Of a stretch of 64,000 bases of DNA, positions 1 through 11,447 are shown in pieces (the stretch's first letter is position 1; the number at the start of each line of letters is the position of its first letter). The DNA is from Curtobacterium pusillum (GTDB taxonomy: Bacteria; Actinomycetota; Actinomycetes; Actinomycetales; Microbacteriaceae), in assembly GCA_002025645.1 (NCBI GenBank), contig CP018783.1:3472001-3536000 (forward strand). The letters run 5' to 3'. The translations under genes were made by a program, and so were the position numbers. The notes under the pieces were generated by a model that saw nothing but the letters and a program-made list of their open reading frames with translations, ran no database searches and was not told the origin of the DNA.

Positions 1-1148
1 CCGTTCGTCACGACGGGGACGAGCAACGGGCGCTCGTCGGGTCCGACCTGCCCCGTGGTGAGGACCACCTCGGCCGTGGCGATCCCGTTCCGCAGCCGAC
101 GCCCGGCCTCCTTCCGGCCGCCGAGCGACGCCTTGTCGGCGGACTTCTTCGCGACCGGGACCCAGTCGCCGCCGTCCTCCTTGTGGGCGACCAGCTTGAA
201 CACCATCCCCGCGGCGGGGTGCCCGGAGCCGGACACGACCGAGGTCCCGACGCCGTAGGAGTCGACGGGTGCCGCACGGAGCGCGGCGATCGTGTACTCG
301 TCGAGGTCGTTCGTCACCGTGATCTTCGTGTCCGTGGCACCGAGCCGGTCGAGCTGTGCGCGTACCGACGCCACGACGGACGGCAGATCGCCGCTGTCGA
401 TGCGGACGGCGCCGAGCTTGCCCTCGGTCAACCGGACGGCGGTGTCGACGGCTGCCTCGATGTCGTACGTGTCGACGAGCAGCGTCGTGCCCGTTCCGAG
501 GGCGTCGAGCTGCGAGCGGAACGCAGCCTCCTCGGAGTCGTGCAGGAGCGTGAAGGCGTGCGCCGCGGTGCCCATCGTGGGGATTCCCCAGGTGCGCCCG
601 GCCTCGAGGTTGCTCGTCGCACCGAACCCGGCGATGTACGCGGCGCGGGCGGCGGCCACGGCGTTCCACTCACCGGTCCGCCGGGAGCCCATCTCGGCAA
701 GAGGACGCTTGTCGGCCGCTGACACCATGCGCGCCGCGGCGGAGGCGATCGCGGAGTCGGCGTTGAAGATGCTCAGCGCGAGCGTCTCGAGCACCACGGC
801 CTCGGCGAAGGTCCCCTCGACCTGGAGCACGGGGGAGTTCGGGAAGAAGACCTCGCCCTCGCGGTAGGCGCGGACGTCGCCGGTGAAGCGGTAGTCGGCG
901 AGGTACGCGGCCGTCCCGGCGTCGATGACGTCGCGGTCGCGCAGGAAGCCGATCTCCTCGTCGCCGAACCGAAAGTCGGTCAGTGCCGTGAGGAACCGAC
1001 CGAGGCCCGCGACCACGCCGTAGCGCCGGCCGTCGGGGAGCCTGCGGGCGAAGACCTCGAAGACGCAGCGGCGGTCGGCCGTGCCGTCCTTGAGGGCCGC
1101 ATCGACCATGGTCAGTTCGTACTGGTCCGTGAGGAGCGCGCTGGTCAC
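1..1148 (-). CDS. pncB: Nicotinate phosphoribosyltransferase (3' end cut by window edge)
   Basis: Joins nicotinate to PRPP to give nicotinate mononucleotide in the NAD salvage pathway (cytosolic). I translated the minus strand by hand. It begins [19 protein letters not shown], the usual family N-terminus, and 382 codons stay open to position 3. Further along are [25 protein letters not shown] (phosphate/PRPP-binding region), VRIDSGDL and YGVGTS, all typical of the family. The start is GTG at 1148; GGAGAG lies almost against it, so the ribosome site is poorly spaced and a leaderless start is possible. Divergent from murI across 550 nt of repeats. The C-terminus lies outside the window. Confidence 0.93.
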   Translation of the reverse strand, partial: MTSALLTDQYELTMVDAALKDGTADRRCVFEVFARRLPDGRRYGVVAGLGRFLTALTDFRFGDEEIGFLRDRDVIDAGTAAYLADYRFTGDVRAYREGEVFFPNSPVLQVEGTFAEAVVLETLALSIFNADSAIASAAARMVSAADKRPLAEMGSRRTGEWNAVAAARAAYIAGFGATSNLEAGRTWGIPTMGTAAHAFTLLHDSEEAAFRSQLDALGTGTTLLVDTYDIEAAVDTAVRLTEGKLGAVRIDSGDLPSVVASVRAQLDRLGATDTKITVTNDLDEYTIAALRAAPVDSYGVGTSVVSGSGHPAAGMVFKLVAHKEDGGDWVPVAKKSADKASLGGRKEAGRRLRNGIATAEVVLTTGQVGPDERPLLVPVVTN

Positions 1149-1203
1149 CTCTCCGACACTACTGTCGCGGCCTCCGGGAGGCGCGGATTGCGTCGTCGGG
1201 CGC

Positions 1204-1262
1204 GCGAGCGGGCGGAATGCGTCCCGTCCGCGCGTTGCGGGGGACGTACTTCGCCCGCTCGC
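1204..1262. repeat. 59-nt palindrome, copy 1
   Basis: Arms GCGAGCGGGCG and CGCCCGCTCGC. Pairing continues inward through GAATGCGTCCC against GGGACGTACTT, giving about 22 base pairs with two G-T pairs and one mismatch. The interior is nearly identical to copy 2. Confidence 0.9.
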
Positions 1263-1286
1263 GTGGGCTGGGCAGTGGAGGTGGCC

Positions 1287-1333
1287 GCCTGGAGGCGCGG
1301 GCCGGCCCCGCGAGTCGGGTCGCGCCTCCAGGC
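1287..1333. repeat. Palindrome related to the 42-nt family (47 nt)
   Basis: Perfect 13-nt arms GCCTGGAGGCGCG and CGCGCCTCCAGGC flank a 21-nt centre. It shares the arms of the 42-nt family but is longer, and it lies between 59-nt copies 1 and 2. Confidence 0.8.
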
Positions 1334-1354
1334 AGTCGGGTTCACCGCGTCGGC

Positions 1355-1413
1355 GCGAGCGGGCGGAATGCGTCCCGTCCGCGTGTTGCGGGGGACGTAC
1401 TTCGCCCGCTCGC
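1355..1413. repeat. 59-nt palindrome, copy 2
   Basis: Same arms as copy 1; the interior differs from copy 1 at a single position near the centre (CGTGTTG versus CGCGTTG). Confidence 0.9.
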
Positions 1414-1439
1414 GTGGGACCGGCGCGGCGCGCACCCCG

Positions 1440-1498
1440 GCGAGCGGGCGGAATGCGTCCCGTCCGCGGGCTGATGAGGACGTACTTCGCCCGCTCGC
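1440..1498. repeat. 59-nt palindrome, copy 3
   Basis: Same arms and outer interior as copies 1 and 2, with a changed centre (GGGCTGATGAGG). Total length is still 59 nt. Confidence 0.9.
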
Positions 1499-1621
1499 GT
1501 GGACGTGGACGTGGACGCGGACGCGGGCGCGGCGGGGCGGCGCGGGCCGACGGCCTGGAGGAACGGCGCCGGTCCGGCGGATCCGGTCGCGTTCCGCGGG
1601 GCGCGAGCCCACTGCATCCGC

Positions 1622-1680
1622 GCGAGCGGGCGGAAGACGCTCAGCGGGCGCGCTGCGGCGGACGCATTCCGCCCGCTCGC
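1622..1680. repeat. 59-nt palindrome, copy 4, inverted
   Basis: Its right half (GGACGCATTCCGCCCGCTCGC shortened by one base is the inverse of the left half of copies 1-3), so the element lies in the opposite orientation. The left arm GCGAGCGGGCG is intact. It ends 5 nt before the murI -10 box. Confidence 0.88.
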
Positions 1681-1685
1681 GTCGG

Positions 1686-1691
1686 TACGCT
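1686..1691 (+). promoter_or_regulatory. murI -10 box, leaderless
   Basis: TACGCT followed by 7 nt and then the GTG start of murI. No ribosome-binding site is present, so transcription probably begins at the start codon. Confidence 0.6.
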
Positions 1692-1698
1692 GGTCACC

Positions 1699-2544
1699 GT
1701 GACGGATGCACCGATCGGAGTCTTCGACAGCGGGGTCGGCGGGCTCACGGTGGCCCGCGCGATCATCGACCAGCTGCCGCGCGAGAGCATCCGGTACGTC
1801 GGGGACACCCTCCACTCGCCGTACGGCCCGAAGCCGATCGCCGACGTCCGCCGGTACGCGCTCGAGGTCATGGACGACCTCGTCGACCAGGGCGTGAAGG
1901 CCCTCGTGATCGCGTGCAACACGGCATCGTCCGCCGTGCTCCGGGACGCCCGCGAACGGTACGAGCAGGCGTACGGCATCCCCGTGGTCGAGGTCATCCA
2001 GCCCGCAGCCCGCGCCGCCGTGAAGCAGACCCGCACCGGGCGCATCGGGGTGATCGGCACCGTCGGCACCATCGCGTCCCGGTCGTACGAGGACGCCTTC
2101 GCCGTCGCCTCGGACGTCACCCTCACCCTGGCGGCCTGCCCCCGGTTCGTGGAGTTCGTCGAGACGGGCGACACGTCGTCGCCGGCCCTCCGCACCGTCG
2201 CCGAGCAGTACCTCGCCCCGATCCGCCAGGCGGACGTCGACACGCTCGTGCTCGGCTGCACCCACTACCCCCTCATGTCCGCCGCGATCCAGTACGTGAT
2301 GGGGCCGGACGTGACCCTCGTCTCCAGCGCCGAGGAGACCGCCAATGACGTGTACCGGCGACTCGTCGAGCACGGGCTCGAGCGCACCACCCCGGAGCCG
2401 CCCACGTACTCGTTCGAGGCGACCGGCGACGACAAGAACGGCTTCATCCGACTCGCCCGACGCTTCCTCGGCCCCGAGGTCTCCAGCGTCGGCCACCTCC
2501 AGACCGGGGCCATCACGCTGCCCCGCATCGAAAGGACCCCATGA
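1699..2544 (+). CDS. murI: Glutamate racemase
   Basis: Interconverts L- and D-glutamate, supplying D-Glu for peptidoglycan. The 281-residue protein starts [19 protein letters not shown], the standard N-terminal motif. It carries both catalytic cysteines in their usual settings, ACNTAS near residue 75 and GCTHYPL near residue 185. The frame is open further upstream, but that part translates the palindromes; GTG at 1699 places the start at the family position and 7 nt after a TACGCT box. The stop overlaps the rph start (ATGA), so murI, rph and rdgB form one translationally coupled operon. Confidence 0.95.
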   Translation: MTDAPIGVFDSGVGGLTVARAIIDQLPRESIRYVGDTLHSPYGPKPIADVRRYALEVMDDLVDQGVKALVIACNTASSAVLRDARERYEQAYGIPVVEVIQPAARAAVKQTRTGRIGVIGTVGTIASRSYEDAFAVASDVTLTLAACPRFVEFVETGDTSSPALRTVAEQYLAPIRQADVDTLVLGCTHYPLMSAAIQYVMGPDVTLVSSAEETANDVYRRLVEHGLERTTPEPPTYSFEATGDDKNGFIRLARRFLGPEVSSVGHLQTGAITLPRIERTP

Positions 2545-3275
2545 GCGACATGCTCCGCATCGACGGCCGCACCGCGACCGACCACCGTCCCGTCACGATC
2601 GAGCGGGGGTGGAGCACGCAGGCCGAGGGCAGCGCGCTCATCTCGTTCGGCAACACCCGGGTGCTCTGCACCGCGTCCTTCACGAACGGCGTCCCGCGCT
2701 GGCTCGCCGGCAAGGGCACCGGCTGGGTCACCGCCGAGTACTCGATGCTGCCCCGCTCGACGAACGAGCGCATGCAGCGCGAGTCGATCAAGGGCAAGGT
2801 CGGCGGCCGCACGCACGAGATCTCCCGCCTGATCGGCCGGTCGCTCCGCGCGGTCATCGACACGAAGGGCCTCGGCGAGAACACCCTCGTCATCGACTGC
2901 GACGTCCTGCAGGCCGACGGAGGCACCCGGACCGCGTCGATCACCGGCGCGTACGTGGCGATGGTCGACGCGATCGAGTGGGGTCGCGAGAAGGGCTTCA
3001 TCGGCAAGAAGGCCACGCCGCTCACCGACAGCGTGCAGGCGATCTCGGTCGGCATCGTCAAGGGCGAGCCGATGCTCGACCTGGCCTACACCGAGGACTC
3101 GGCGGCCGACACCGACATGAACATCGTCACGACCGGGTCCGGCAAGTTCATCGAGGTGCAGGGCACCGCCGAGCACGCGCCGTTCGACCGCGACGAGCTG
3201 AACACGCTGCTCGACCTCGGGCTCGCCGGCAACCAGTCCCTCGCCGCCATCCAGCGCGAGGTGCTGGGGCTGTGA
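2541..3275 (+). CDS. rph: Ribonuclease PH
   Basis: Phosphate-dependent 3'-5' exoribonuclease that trims the 3' ends of tRNA precursors. The 244-residue length is normal for the family. Visible motifs are [12 protein letters not shown] near the N-terminus, [23 protein letters not shown] and the phosphate/metal region [16 protein letters not shown]. The site AAAGGA precedes the ATG by about 6 nt. It overlaps murI by 4 nt upstream and rdgB by 4 nt downstream (GTGA). Confidence 0.96.
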   Translation: MSDMLRIDGRTATDHRPVTIERGWSTQAEGSALISFGNTRVLCTASFTNGVPRWLAGKGTGWVTAEYSMLPRSTNERMQRESIKGKVGGRTHEISRLIGRSLRAVIDTKGLGENTLVIDCDVLQADGGTRTASITGAYVAMVDAIEWGREKGFIGKKATPLTDSVQAISVGIVKGEPMLDLAYTEDSAADTDMNIVTTGSGKFIEVQGTAEHAPFDRDELNTLLDLGLAGNQSLAAIQREVLGL

Positions 3276-3862
3276 CCGGCACCGTCGTCCTCGCGACGCA
3301 CAACCAGGGCAAGGTCGTCGAGCTGCGCGAGATCCTCGGGTCGGCGTTGGGTGAGGGCGTCGAACTCGTCGGCTACGACGGTCCCGAACCGGTCGAGGAC
3401 GGCGACACCTACGCGGCGAACGCCCTCATCAAGGCGCGTGCCGCGGTCGCGCACACCGGGCTGCCGGCGCTCGCCGACGACTCCGGGATCGCGGTGGACG
3501 CCCTCGGCGGCGCGCCCGGGATCCACTCGGCCCGGTACGCCGGCACCCGCGTGGACGCGGACAACATCGCGCTGTTGCTGCGGAACCTCGAGGGCGTCGT
3601 CGAGCGCACGGCGGCCTTCGTCTGCGCCGCGGCGTTCGTGACGCCCGACGGCACCGAGCACGTGTTCGAGGCCGTGTGGAACGGCGAGGTGACGACCGAA
3701 CCGATCGGCGACGGCGGGCACGGGTACGACCCGGTGTTCCGACCGGACGACGCCGACCGGACCTCGGCGGAGCTCACGCGCGACGAGAAGAACCAGCTGA
3801 GCCACCGCAGCAAGGCCTTCCGGGGCATCGCTCCGATCGTGCGGGAGCACTTCGGCGTCTGA
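3272..3862 (+). CDS. rdgB: XTP/dITP diphosphatase (RdgB/HAM1 family)
   Basis: Hydrolyses non-canonical purine triphosphates (dITP, XTP, ITP) to monophosphates and keeps them out of DNA and RNA. The 196-residue protein opens [18 protein letters not shown], the nucleotide-binding N-terminus. It contains [25 protein letters not shown] and the C-terminal GYDPVFRP and HRSKAF motifs. The GTG start overlaps the rph stop. It is the last gene of the operon and is followed by a 42-nt palindrome. Confidence 0.95.
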   Translation: MTGTVVLATHNQGKVVELREILGSALGEGVELVGYDGPEPVEDGDTYAANALIKARAAVAHTGLPALADDSGIAVDALGGAPGIHSARYAGTRVDADNIALLLRNLEGVVERTAAFVCAAAFVTPDGTEHVFEAVWNGEVTTEPIGDGGHGYDPVFRPDDADRTSAELTRDEKNQLSHRSKAFRGIAPIVREHFGV

Positions 3863-3893
3863 CGCCGCGGGCGTCGCGCCGTGACCGGCAGAC

Positions 3894-3935
3894 AGACGGG
3901 AGGCGCGGTGCCAGCTGGCACCGCGCCTCCTGTCC
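3894..3935. terminator. 42-nt family palindrome between convergent rdgB and dedA
   Basis: The inner 32 bases (3899-3930, GGAGGCGCGG...CCGCGCCTCC) are a perfect palindrome; the outer 5 bases on each side are only partly paired. It lies 31 nt after the rdgB stop and 16 nt beyond the dedA stop, the place for a bidirectional terminator, although no T-run follows. Confidence 0.75.
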
Positions 3936-3950
3936 GTCGGGTGGGGACCG

Positions 3951-4646
3951 TCAGTGCTGCGGTTCGGTCCCCGCGTCGGCCTCCGTCGTGCGCTTGGCCT
4001 TGCGGGCGTTGCGGAAGTACGTCAGCGCCATCGGCACGACCGTGACGACGACGGCCGCCAGCAGGATGATGTCGATGTACTCGCGGACGATGTGCGCCAC
4101 GAACGGGATGTGCCCGATGAAGTAGCCGAGGAACGTGACGCCGACGCCCCAGATCACGGCGCCGATCGCGTTGTACAACGAGTACTTCTTGTAGTTCATG
4201 CGTCCGACGCCGGCCGCGATCGGCAGGAACGTCCGGACCACGGGAACGAAGCGGGCGAGGATGACCGCGAGGGGACCGAAGCGGTGGAAGAAGGCGTTGG
4301 TGCGGTCGACGTTGGCCTTGGAGAACAGGCCGCTCTCCTTGCGCTCGAAGATCGGCGGGCCGGCCTTCTTGCCGATGTAGTAGCCGAGTTCGCCGCCGAG
4401 GAACGCGGACGCGGCGATCATCAGTGCCGCGATCCAGACCGGGATCCCGCCGATCTCGCCGCCGCGGTCGAAGGCGAACAGGCCCGTGATCACCAGCAGG
4501 CTGTCGCCCGGGAAGATGAACCCGACGAGCAGCCCGGTCTCGGCGAAGATGATGGCGCACACCACGAACACGGCGATGGCGCCGAAGTTGTCGAGGATGT
4601 ACTGCGGATCCAGCCAGGGGATCAGGGCGAGTGCGACGGAGTGCAT
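3951..4646 (-). CDS. DedA family membrane protein
   Basis: Integral membrane protein of the DedA/SNARE-associated (VTT) family. Members are linked to lipid-carrier recycling and membrane homeostasis, but the exact substrate here is unknown. The 231 residues have hydrophobic segments near 20-45, 75-90, 155-180 and 190-210. The family signatures ASAFLGGELGYYIGKKAG and ILARFVPVVRTFLPIAAG are both present. The C-terminal tail is basic and then acidic. A TACCCT box lies about 50 nt upstream and GGAAG precedes the ATG. Confidence 0.9.
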   Translation of the reverse strand: MHSVALALIPWLDPQYILDNFGAIAVFVVCAIIFAETGLLVGFIFPGDSLLVITGLFAFDRGGEIGGIPVWIAALMIAASAFLGGELGYYIGKKAGPPIFERKESGLFSKANVDRTNAFFHRFGPLAVILARFVPVVRTFLPIAAGVGRMNYKKYSLYNAIGAVIWGVGVTFLGYFIGHIPFVAHIVREYIDIILLAAVVVTVVPMALTYFRNARKAKRTTEADAGTEPQH

Positions 4647-4776
4647 GGTTCTTCCGGTCGTGGTGGCGGGGTCACGGGGAGGACTCCCGCGTGACGAGGG
4701 TACCGTCCGGGGGTTGCGACCCCATCCCTCGCGGGTATGACTTCCCCCGATGGTGCGGGCAGGGTGCGGGGAACCG

Positions 4777-4857
4777 TGCGGAAGGAGGGACTCGAACCCT
4801 CACGCCTGGGGCACAGGAACCTAAATCCTGCGTGTCTACCGATTCCACCACTCCCGC
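4777..4857 (-). tRNA. tRNA-Leu, anticodon UAG
   Basis: A class II tRNA fold can be drawn. The acceptor stem is GCGGGAG with CTTCCGC (one G-T pair), the D loop contains GGAATCGGTAGAC, the anticodon stem is CAGGA/TCCTG with loop TTTAGGT (anticodon TAG), there is a long variable arm, and the T loop is GGTTCGAGTCC. The discriminator is A and no CCA is encoded. A TAGACT -10 box (minus strand, 4873-4868) lies about 10 nt upstream of the 5' end. Confidence 0.93.
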
Positions 4858-4867
4858 GAGCAGCGGC

Positions 4868-4873
4868 AGTCTA
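4868..4873 (-). promoter_or_regulatory. -10 box of tRNA-Leu
   Basis: TAGACT on the minus strand, about 10 nt before the mature 5' end. No clear -35 box was seen. Confidence 0.5.
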
Positions 4874-4949
4874 CCGAGCGCGGGCCGACGTGCCGGACGC
4901 GATCCGTGCCTCCAGGCCGCCCTGCGCAGCGCCGCCGCGCCGCTGCGCG

Positions 4950-6311
4950 TCAGCGCAACCGACGGGGGAGGTACCGCGGGACGTACCGCAGCAGGATGCC
5001 CGCGCCGACCAGGCCGAGCACGCCCATCACCCCGCTCGCCACCGCGATCGACGCGACGGCAGTGACCCCCGAGATCACCAGCGGCGCAGCCGCCTGCCCG
5101 AAGTCGCCGGTGAACCGCCACGCGCCGAGGAAGGGCGCCGGGTGGTCCCGCGGCGCGAGGTCCGCCCCGAGCGTCATGAGGATGCCGGAGCCGACGCCGT
5201 TGGCGAGCGACATGCCCATCGCGATCGCGACGAACCAGCCCACCCGGGCGTCGAGGTGCCCGGACCACGCGAGCAGGAAGTAGCTCACGCTCAGGCCGAG
5301 CATGCAGGGGAGCGCGCTCGCCAGGCGGCCCCAGCGGTCCATGATCTGGCCGCTCGTGTAGAAGAGCGCGAAGTCGACCGCGCCGGCGATGCCGATGACG
5401 AGGGCGGCGGTCGAGTCGTCGAGTCCGACGCTGACGGCCCAGAGCGGCAGGATGACCTGCCGTCCGGCGCGGAGTGCGCCGATCAGGCCGGCGCCGCTGC
5501 CGAGCCGGAGCAGGACGGCCCGGTTCGCGCGGATGGTGCGGAAGAGGCCGTGTGCCTCCTCTTGCACGAACTGCGCGCCGGTGTCGGTGGGCGGCTCGGT
5601 CGGGCGGCCCGCGTCCGTCGTCGTGCTGGGTGACGGCCTGGGCCCACGCCGCCGGTTCCCGGACGACGCGCCAGCGGCGTCCGGGCCGTGCCGGTGGGGA
5701 GAGGCGCGGGGCGGCCTGCGGAAGCCGCGTGCGCCCGTCGCGGGGTCGCGCAGGACGAGCAGTACCACCGCTGCCAGGAGGCAGCAGACGATGTGGATCC
5801 AGAAGGCGCTCTGCGTGGTGCCGGTCAGGTGCACGACGCCGGCGGCGATGAACGGGCCGACGAAGTAGCCGAAGCGGAACACGCCACCGAGGCTCGACAG
5901 GGCACGGGCCCGGATGGCGAGCGGGATCGCGGTCGTCATGTACGCGTGCCGGGCGAGGGCGAAGACGGCCGTGGAGACACCGACGAGGAACACGCCGAGC
6001 GCCAGGACCCAGGCGTTCGGCGCCACGGTGCAGACCAGGAGCCCGACGACGGAGACGGCCGCTGCGCCGATCATCGCGTTCCGCTCGCCGATCCGCGCGA
6101 CGACGACTCCGGACGGCACGTCCCCGATGAGCTCGCCGACGAGGATGAGGGCCGCGACGAAGCCCGCGAACGCCAGGCTGGCCCCGAGGGAGCTCGCCGC
6201 GATCGGGATGATCGGGATGATGGCGCCCTCGCCGATCGCGAAGAGGGCTGCGGGCAGGAAGCCGGACAGCAGCACCGCCCGGAAGTCGAAGGCGGGGGTC
6301 TCGGAGGTCAT
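4950..6311 (-). CDS. MFS transporter
   Basis: Major facilitator superfamily exporter of 453 residues with about 12 membrane segments in two halves. The loop after TM2 carries [14 protein letters not shown], close to the MFS motif A (GxxxDRxGRR), and the second half has a matching [13 protein letters not shown] long, low-complexity, charged loop (about residues 205-265) separates the halves. The frame is open far upstream, but ATG at 6311 gives the normal N-terminus. It is divergent from mnmA with only 39 nt between starts, so the two promoters overlap. The substrate cannot be deduced. Confidence 0.85.
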   Translation of the reverse strand: MTSETPAFDFRAVLLSGFLPAALFAIGEGAIIPIIPIAASSLGASLAFAGFVAALILVGELIGDVPSGVVVARIGERNAMIGAAAVSVVGLLVCTVAPNAWVLALGVFLVGVSTAVFALARHAYMTTAIPLAIRARALSSLGGVFRFGYFVGPFIAAGVVHLTGTTQSAFWIHIVCCLLAAVVLLVLRDPATGARGFRRPPRASPHRHGPDAAGASSGNRRRGPRPSPSTTTDAGRPTEPPTDTGAQFVQEEAHGLFRTIRANRAVLLRLGSGAGLIGALRAGRQVILPLWAVSVGLDDSTAALVIGIAGAVDFALFYTSGQIMDRWGRLASALPCMLGLSVSYFLLAWSGHLDARVGWFVAIAMGMSLANGVGSGILMTLGADLAPRDHPAPFLGAWRFTGDFGQAAAPLVISGVTAVASIAVASGVMGVLGLVGAGILLRYVPRYLPRRLR

Positions 6312-6338
6312 CGCTCGTGCAAGGGTACGCGGCTCGCT

Positions 6339-6344
6339 TACCCT
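6339..6344 (+). promoter_or_regulatory. mnmA -10 box, leaderless
   Basis: TACCCT, 6 nt before the ATG of mnmA, with no ribosome-binding site. Confidence 0.6.
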
Positions 6345-6350
6345 GGTTGC

Positions 6351-7457
6351 ATGCGAGTACTTGCAGCGATGAGCGGTGGCGTCGACTCGGCGGTGGCCGC
6401 CGCCCGGGCCGTCGACGCCGGACACGACGTCGTCGGCGTCCACCTCGCACTGAGCCGGATGCCGGGCACACTGCGCACCGGCAGCCGTGGGTGCTGCACG
6501 ATCGAGGACTCGATGGACGCCCAGCGCGCCGCGTCCGCGCTCGGCATCCCGTACTACGTCTGGGACTTCTCGGCGCGGTTCAAGGAGGACGTCGTCGACG
6601 ACTTCGTGGCCGAGTACCAGGCCGGGCGCACGCCGAACCCCTGCATGCGGTGCAACGAGCGGATCAAGTTCGCGGCGTTGCTCGAGAAGGCGCTCGCCCT
6701 CGGGTTCGACGCGGTCTGCACCGGCCACTACGCCTCGATCGTCACCGGTCCGGACGGCGCCCGCGAGCTGCACCGGTCGGCGGCGTGGGCGAAGGACCAG
6801 TCGTACGTCCTCGGCGTCCTGACCGCGGAGCAGCTCCAGCACGCGATGTTCCCGCTCGGGGCGACCCCGTCGAAGGACGAGGTCCGGGCCGAGGCAGCCG
6901 CGCGTGGGCTCACCGTCGCGCAGAAGCCCGACTCGTACGACATCTGCTTCATCCCCGACGGCGACACCCGCGGCTGGCTCGCCGACCGGGTGGGCACGAC
7001 CCCCGGTGACGTCGTCGAGCGGGACGGCACGGTCGTCGGCTCGCACGACGGGGCGACCGGCTACACGGTCGGGCAGCGGCGGGGGCTCGCGCTGGGTCGG
7101 CCCGCCGCCGACGGCAAGCCGCGCTTCGTGCTCGAGATCCGCCCGAAGGACAACACCGTCGTCGTCGGCCCGAAGGCGGCGCTCGACGTCACCTCGATGT
7201 CGGGCTCCCGGTTCACGTGGGCCGGCACCGCCCCGGCGGACCCGTCCGTGCCGTTCGCGTGCGACGTGCAGATCCGGGCGCACGCCGACCCGGTGCCCGC
7301 GACCGCGCGGGTGACCGACGGGCAGCTCGTCATCGATGTCGACGAGCCGCTCTCCGGTGTCGCACCGGGGCAGACCGCGGTGGTCTACGTCGGGACCCGT
7401 GTGCTCGGGCAGTGCACGATCGACGCGACGGTGTCGGCGGTGCCCGTCTCCGCCTGA
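6351..7457 (+). CDS. mnmA: tRNA-specific 2-thiouridylase
   Basis: Thiolates U34 of tRNA(Lys/Glu/Gln) using ATP and a persulfide sulfur. The 368-residue protein has the PP-loop [13 protein letters not shown] at the N-terminus, then [14 protein letters not shown] with the first catalytic cysteine near residue 100, GHYASI, and SYDICFIP with the second catalytic cysteine near residue 200. The C-terminal RNA-binding region [10 protein letters not shown] is present. The start is leaderless (TACCCT plus 6 nt). It precedes ligA by 36 nt in the same direction. Confidence 0.96.
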   Translation: MRVLAAMSGGVDSAVAAARAVDAGHDVVGVHLALSRMPGTLRTGSRGCCTIEDSMDAQRAASALGIPYYVWDFSARFKEDVVDDFVAEYQAGRTPNPCMRCNERIKFAALLEKALALGFDAVCTGHYASIVTGPDGARELHRSAAWAKDQSYVLGVLTAEQLQHAMFPLGATPSKDEVRAEAAARGLTVAQKPDSYDICFIPDGDTRGWLADRVGTTPGDVVERDGTVVGSHDGATGYTVGQRRGLALGRPAADGKPRFVLEIRPKDNTVVVGPKAALDVTSMSGSRFTWAGTAPADPSVPFACDVQIRAHADPVPATARVTDGQLVIDVDEPLSGVAPGQTAVVYVGTRVLGQCTIDATVSAVPVSA

Positions 7458-9818
<2,361 letters not shown>

Positions 9819-9999
9819 GCGGGACTCCGAAGCACGTCGCGCGACTGTCCGCACGCCGCGGCGCGCCTCGTGACGCACCCAGTTCAGGGGTCAAGTTGCA
9901 TCCCGCACACCCTCCGAGGGCCATTCTCCTTACACTCGACAGAGCATCACCTGTCGCCTGCAGGGAGACGACAGGACGGCCTTCCCGGGGGAGACCCGA
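9819..9999. other. Intergenic region with promoter of the DUF1023 gene
   Basis: A TACACT box near 9934-9939 is the best -10 candidate and would give a leader of about 60 nt. A clear ribosome site GGGGGAG lies at 9987-9993. Nothing else is recognisable. Confidence 0.5.
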
Positions 10000-11358
10000 T
10001 TGCTGCTCATCGCCGCGGCTCTGCTCACCGCCTCGATGCACTCGTTCGGAGTGGTCGAGGCCCCCGTCGCGCCCGCTCCGCACTCGACGGTCGTCGTCGC
10101 CGCGGTGGCGAAGGTACCTGAGGAGAATTCAGTACCCCGGCCGGTCATGACCGGGGTACAGATCACGGTGAACGACCTGGCGGTGGCGCACGGGCGCACG
10201 TTCCTCACCGACCTGACCGAGCTGGGCCGCTCCGACCTCCTGCAGGCCGGTCGGGACCGTCGCGTGCTCGCCACGGCGCAGGACGCACCGCCGACCGCGG
10301 CCGAGGTCACCACGTGGTGGGCGGGACTCGGTGCAGAGGACCGCCAGCGGCTCGAGACCTTCGCACCGTCGGTGGTCGGGAACCTCGACGGCGTCCCGTA
10401 CGCGGTTCGCGACCGGGCGAACCGCGCGGTGCTCACGACCGGGCTGGCGGACCCCGCGGCGCCGGCAGCTCGCGCGGCGATGCTCGGACAGGTGCGGGAC
10501 TCGTTGCGGCACGACGTGGGTGCTCCGGACCGGTACCTCATCACCCTCGACACCCGCGGGTCCGGCCGCGCGGCGATCGCCATCGGCGACCTCGACACCG
10601 CAGCCGACGTCACGGTCGTGGTGCCCGGCATGTTCTTCACCGTCACGGGCCAGATGCCGGACTTCACGAACACCGCGAACGACCTGTACAGCGAGCAGGC
10701 AACGCTCGCCGGCATCGCCGCACCGGGCTCGGGCAGCGGCGTCGCCGTGGTGGCCTGGATGGGGTACCGCACACCGGACCTGTCCAACATCCTGTCGCTC
10801 GGACTCGCGAAGACCGGGGCGGCGCGGCTCGAACGTGCCGTCGACGGCGTCCGGCAGGTCCGGGACGGCGACGAGCCCCGCGTGAACATCGTCGCCCATT
10901 CGTACGGTTCGACCACCGCCCTGATGGCACTGGCCTCCGGCAAGATGCGCGCCGACACCCTGACGGTCCTCGGCTCCCCGGGAAGCGACGTGCAGCACGC
11001 GGGCGACCTCGCTGTGCAGCGCGACCAGGTCTTCGTCGGCGACGCCCACAGCGACCCGATCGCCGGGTCCGGGTACTTCGGCACCGACCCCGGGTCCGCG
11101 GCGTTCGGGTCGACGCTGCTCGACCTCGCCGGGGGAGCCGACGCGCAGGACGCCGGTGACGTGTTCCGACGTCCGGTCGGACACAACGACTACCTCAAGC
11201 CCGGCACGGCCTCGCTGCACGACGTGGCACTCATCGCGGTCGGGCGGGGCGACCTCGTCCGCGAGCAGGTGCGTCGCGGCGAGGGCGGCCGGGACGGTGT
11301 GCCGCAGTCGCCGGACATGTACCTCGTCCGACCGCAGGACCTGCAGCAGCGCGACTGA
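10000..11358 (+). CDS. Secreted alpha/beta hydrolase, DUF1023 family
   Basis: The 452-residue protein has a hydrophobic N-terminus (LLIAAALLTASMHSFG) that looks like a signal peptide. The DUF1023 core runs from VTVVVPGMFFTVTGQM through VAVVAWMGYRTPD to NIVAHSYGSTTALMAL, in which the serine of SYGS is the likely nucleophile. Downstream GDAHSDPIAG and GHNDYLKPGTASLHD could supply acid and histidine. The start is TTG with a good ribosome site (GGGGGAG) 6 nt away. The substrate is unknown. It stands alone, upstream of the penicillin-binding protein. Confidence 0.8.
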   Translation: MLLIAAALLTASMHSFGVVEAPVAPAPHSTVVVAAVAKVPEENSVPRPVMTGVQITVNDLAVAHGRTFLTDLTELGRSDLLQAGRDRRVLATAQDAPPTAAEVTTWWAGLGAEDRQRLETFAPSVVGNLDGVPYAVRDRANRAVLTTGLADPAAPAARAAMLGQVRDSLRHDVGAPDRYLITLDTRGSGRAAIAIGDLDTAADVTVVVPGMFFTVTGQMPDFTNTANDLYSEQATLAGIAAPGSGSGVAVVAWMGYRTPDLSNILSLGLAKTGAARLERAVDGVRQVRDGDEPRVNIVAHSYGSTTALMALASGKMRADTLTVLGSPGSDVQHAGDLAVQRDQVFVGDAHSDPIAGSGYFGTDPGSAAFGSTLLDLAGGADAQDAGDVFRRPVGHNDYLKPGTASLHDVALIAVGRGDLVREQVRRGEGGRDGVPQSPDMYLVRPQDLQQRD

Positions 11359-11434
11359 CCGAGCCTGGGTGGCAACCTGAACACCGGTGCAGCCTCGACT
11401 CGTTCCACGGCAGAACCAGTACAGACCGCCCCCA

Positions 11435-11440
11435 TACGGT
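11435..11440 (+). promoter_or_regulatory. -10 box of the penicillin-binding protein gene, leaderless
   Basis: TACGGT followed by 7 nt and an ATG; this decides the start in favour of 11448 over the GTG at 11439. Confidence 0.6.
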
Positions 11441-11447
11441 GCGGTGC

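Larger units (their letters stand above)
1149..1698. other. Repeat-filled intergenic region between divergent pncB and murI
   Basis: No credible gene lies in these 550 bases: the open frames here have no family features and are shadows of the repeats. It holds four 59-nt palindromes (listed separately), one longer relative of the 42-nt palindrome (1287-1333) and a degenerate one near 1552-1600. The murI promoter sits at its right end. Confidence 0.85.

Noticed and set aside
1149-1698. CRISPR-like array
   Set aside because: Repeats are palindromes of 59 nt with irregular spacing, two orientations and no unique spacers of constant size; no cas gene is nearby.
1081-1698. N-terminal extension of glutamate racemase by 206 codons
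   Set aside because: The extension merely translates the palindromic repeats; the family N-terminus begins at the GTG at 1699.
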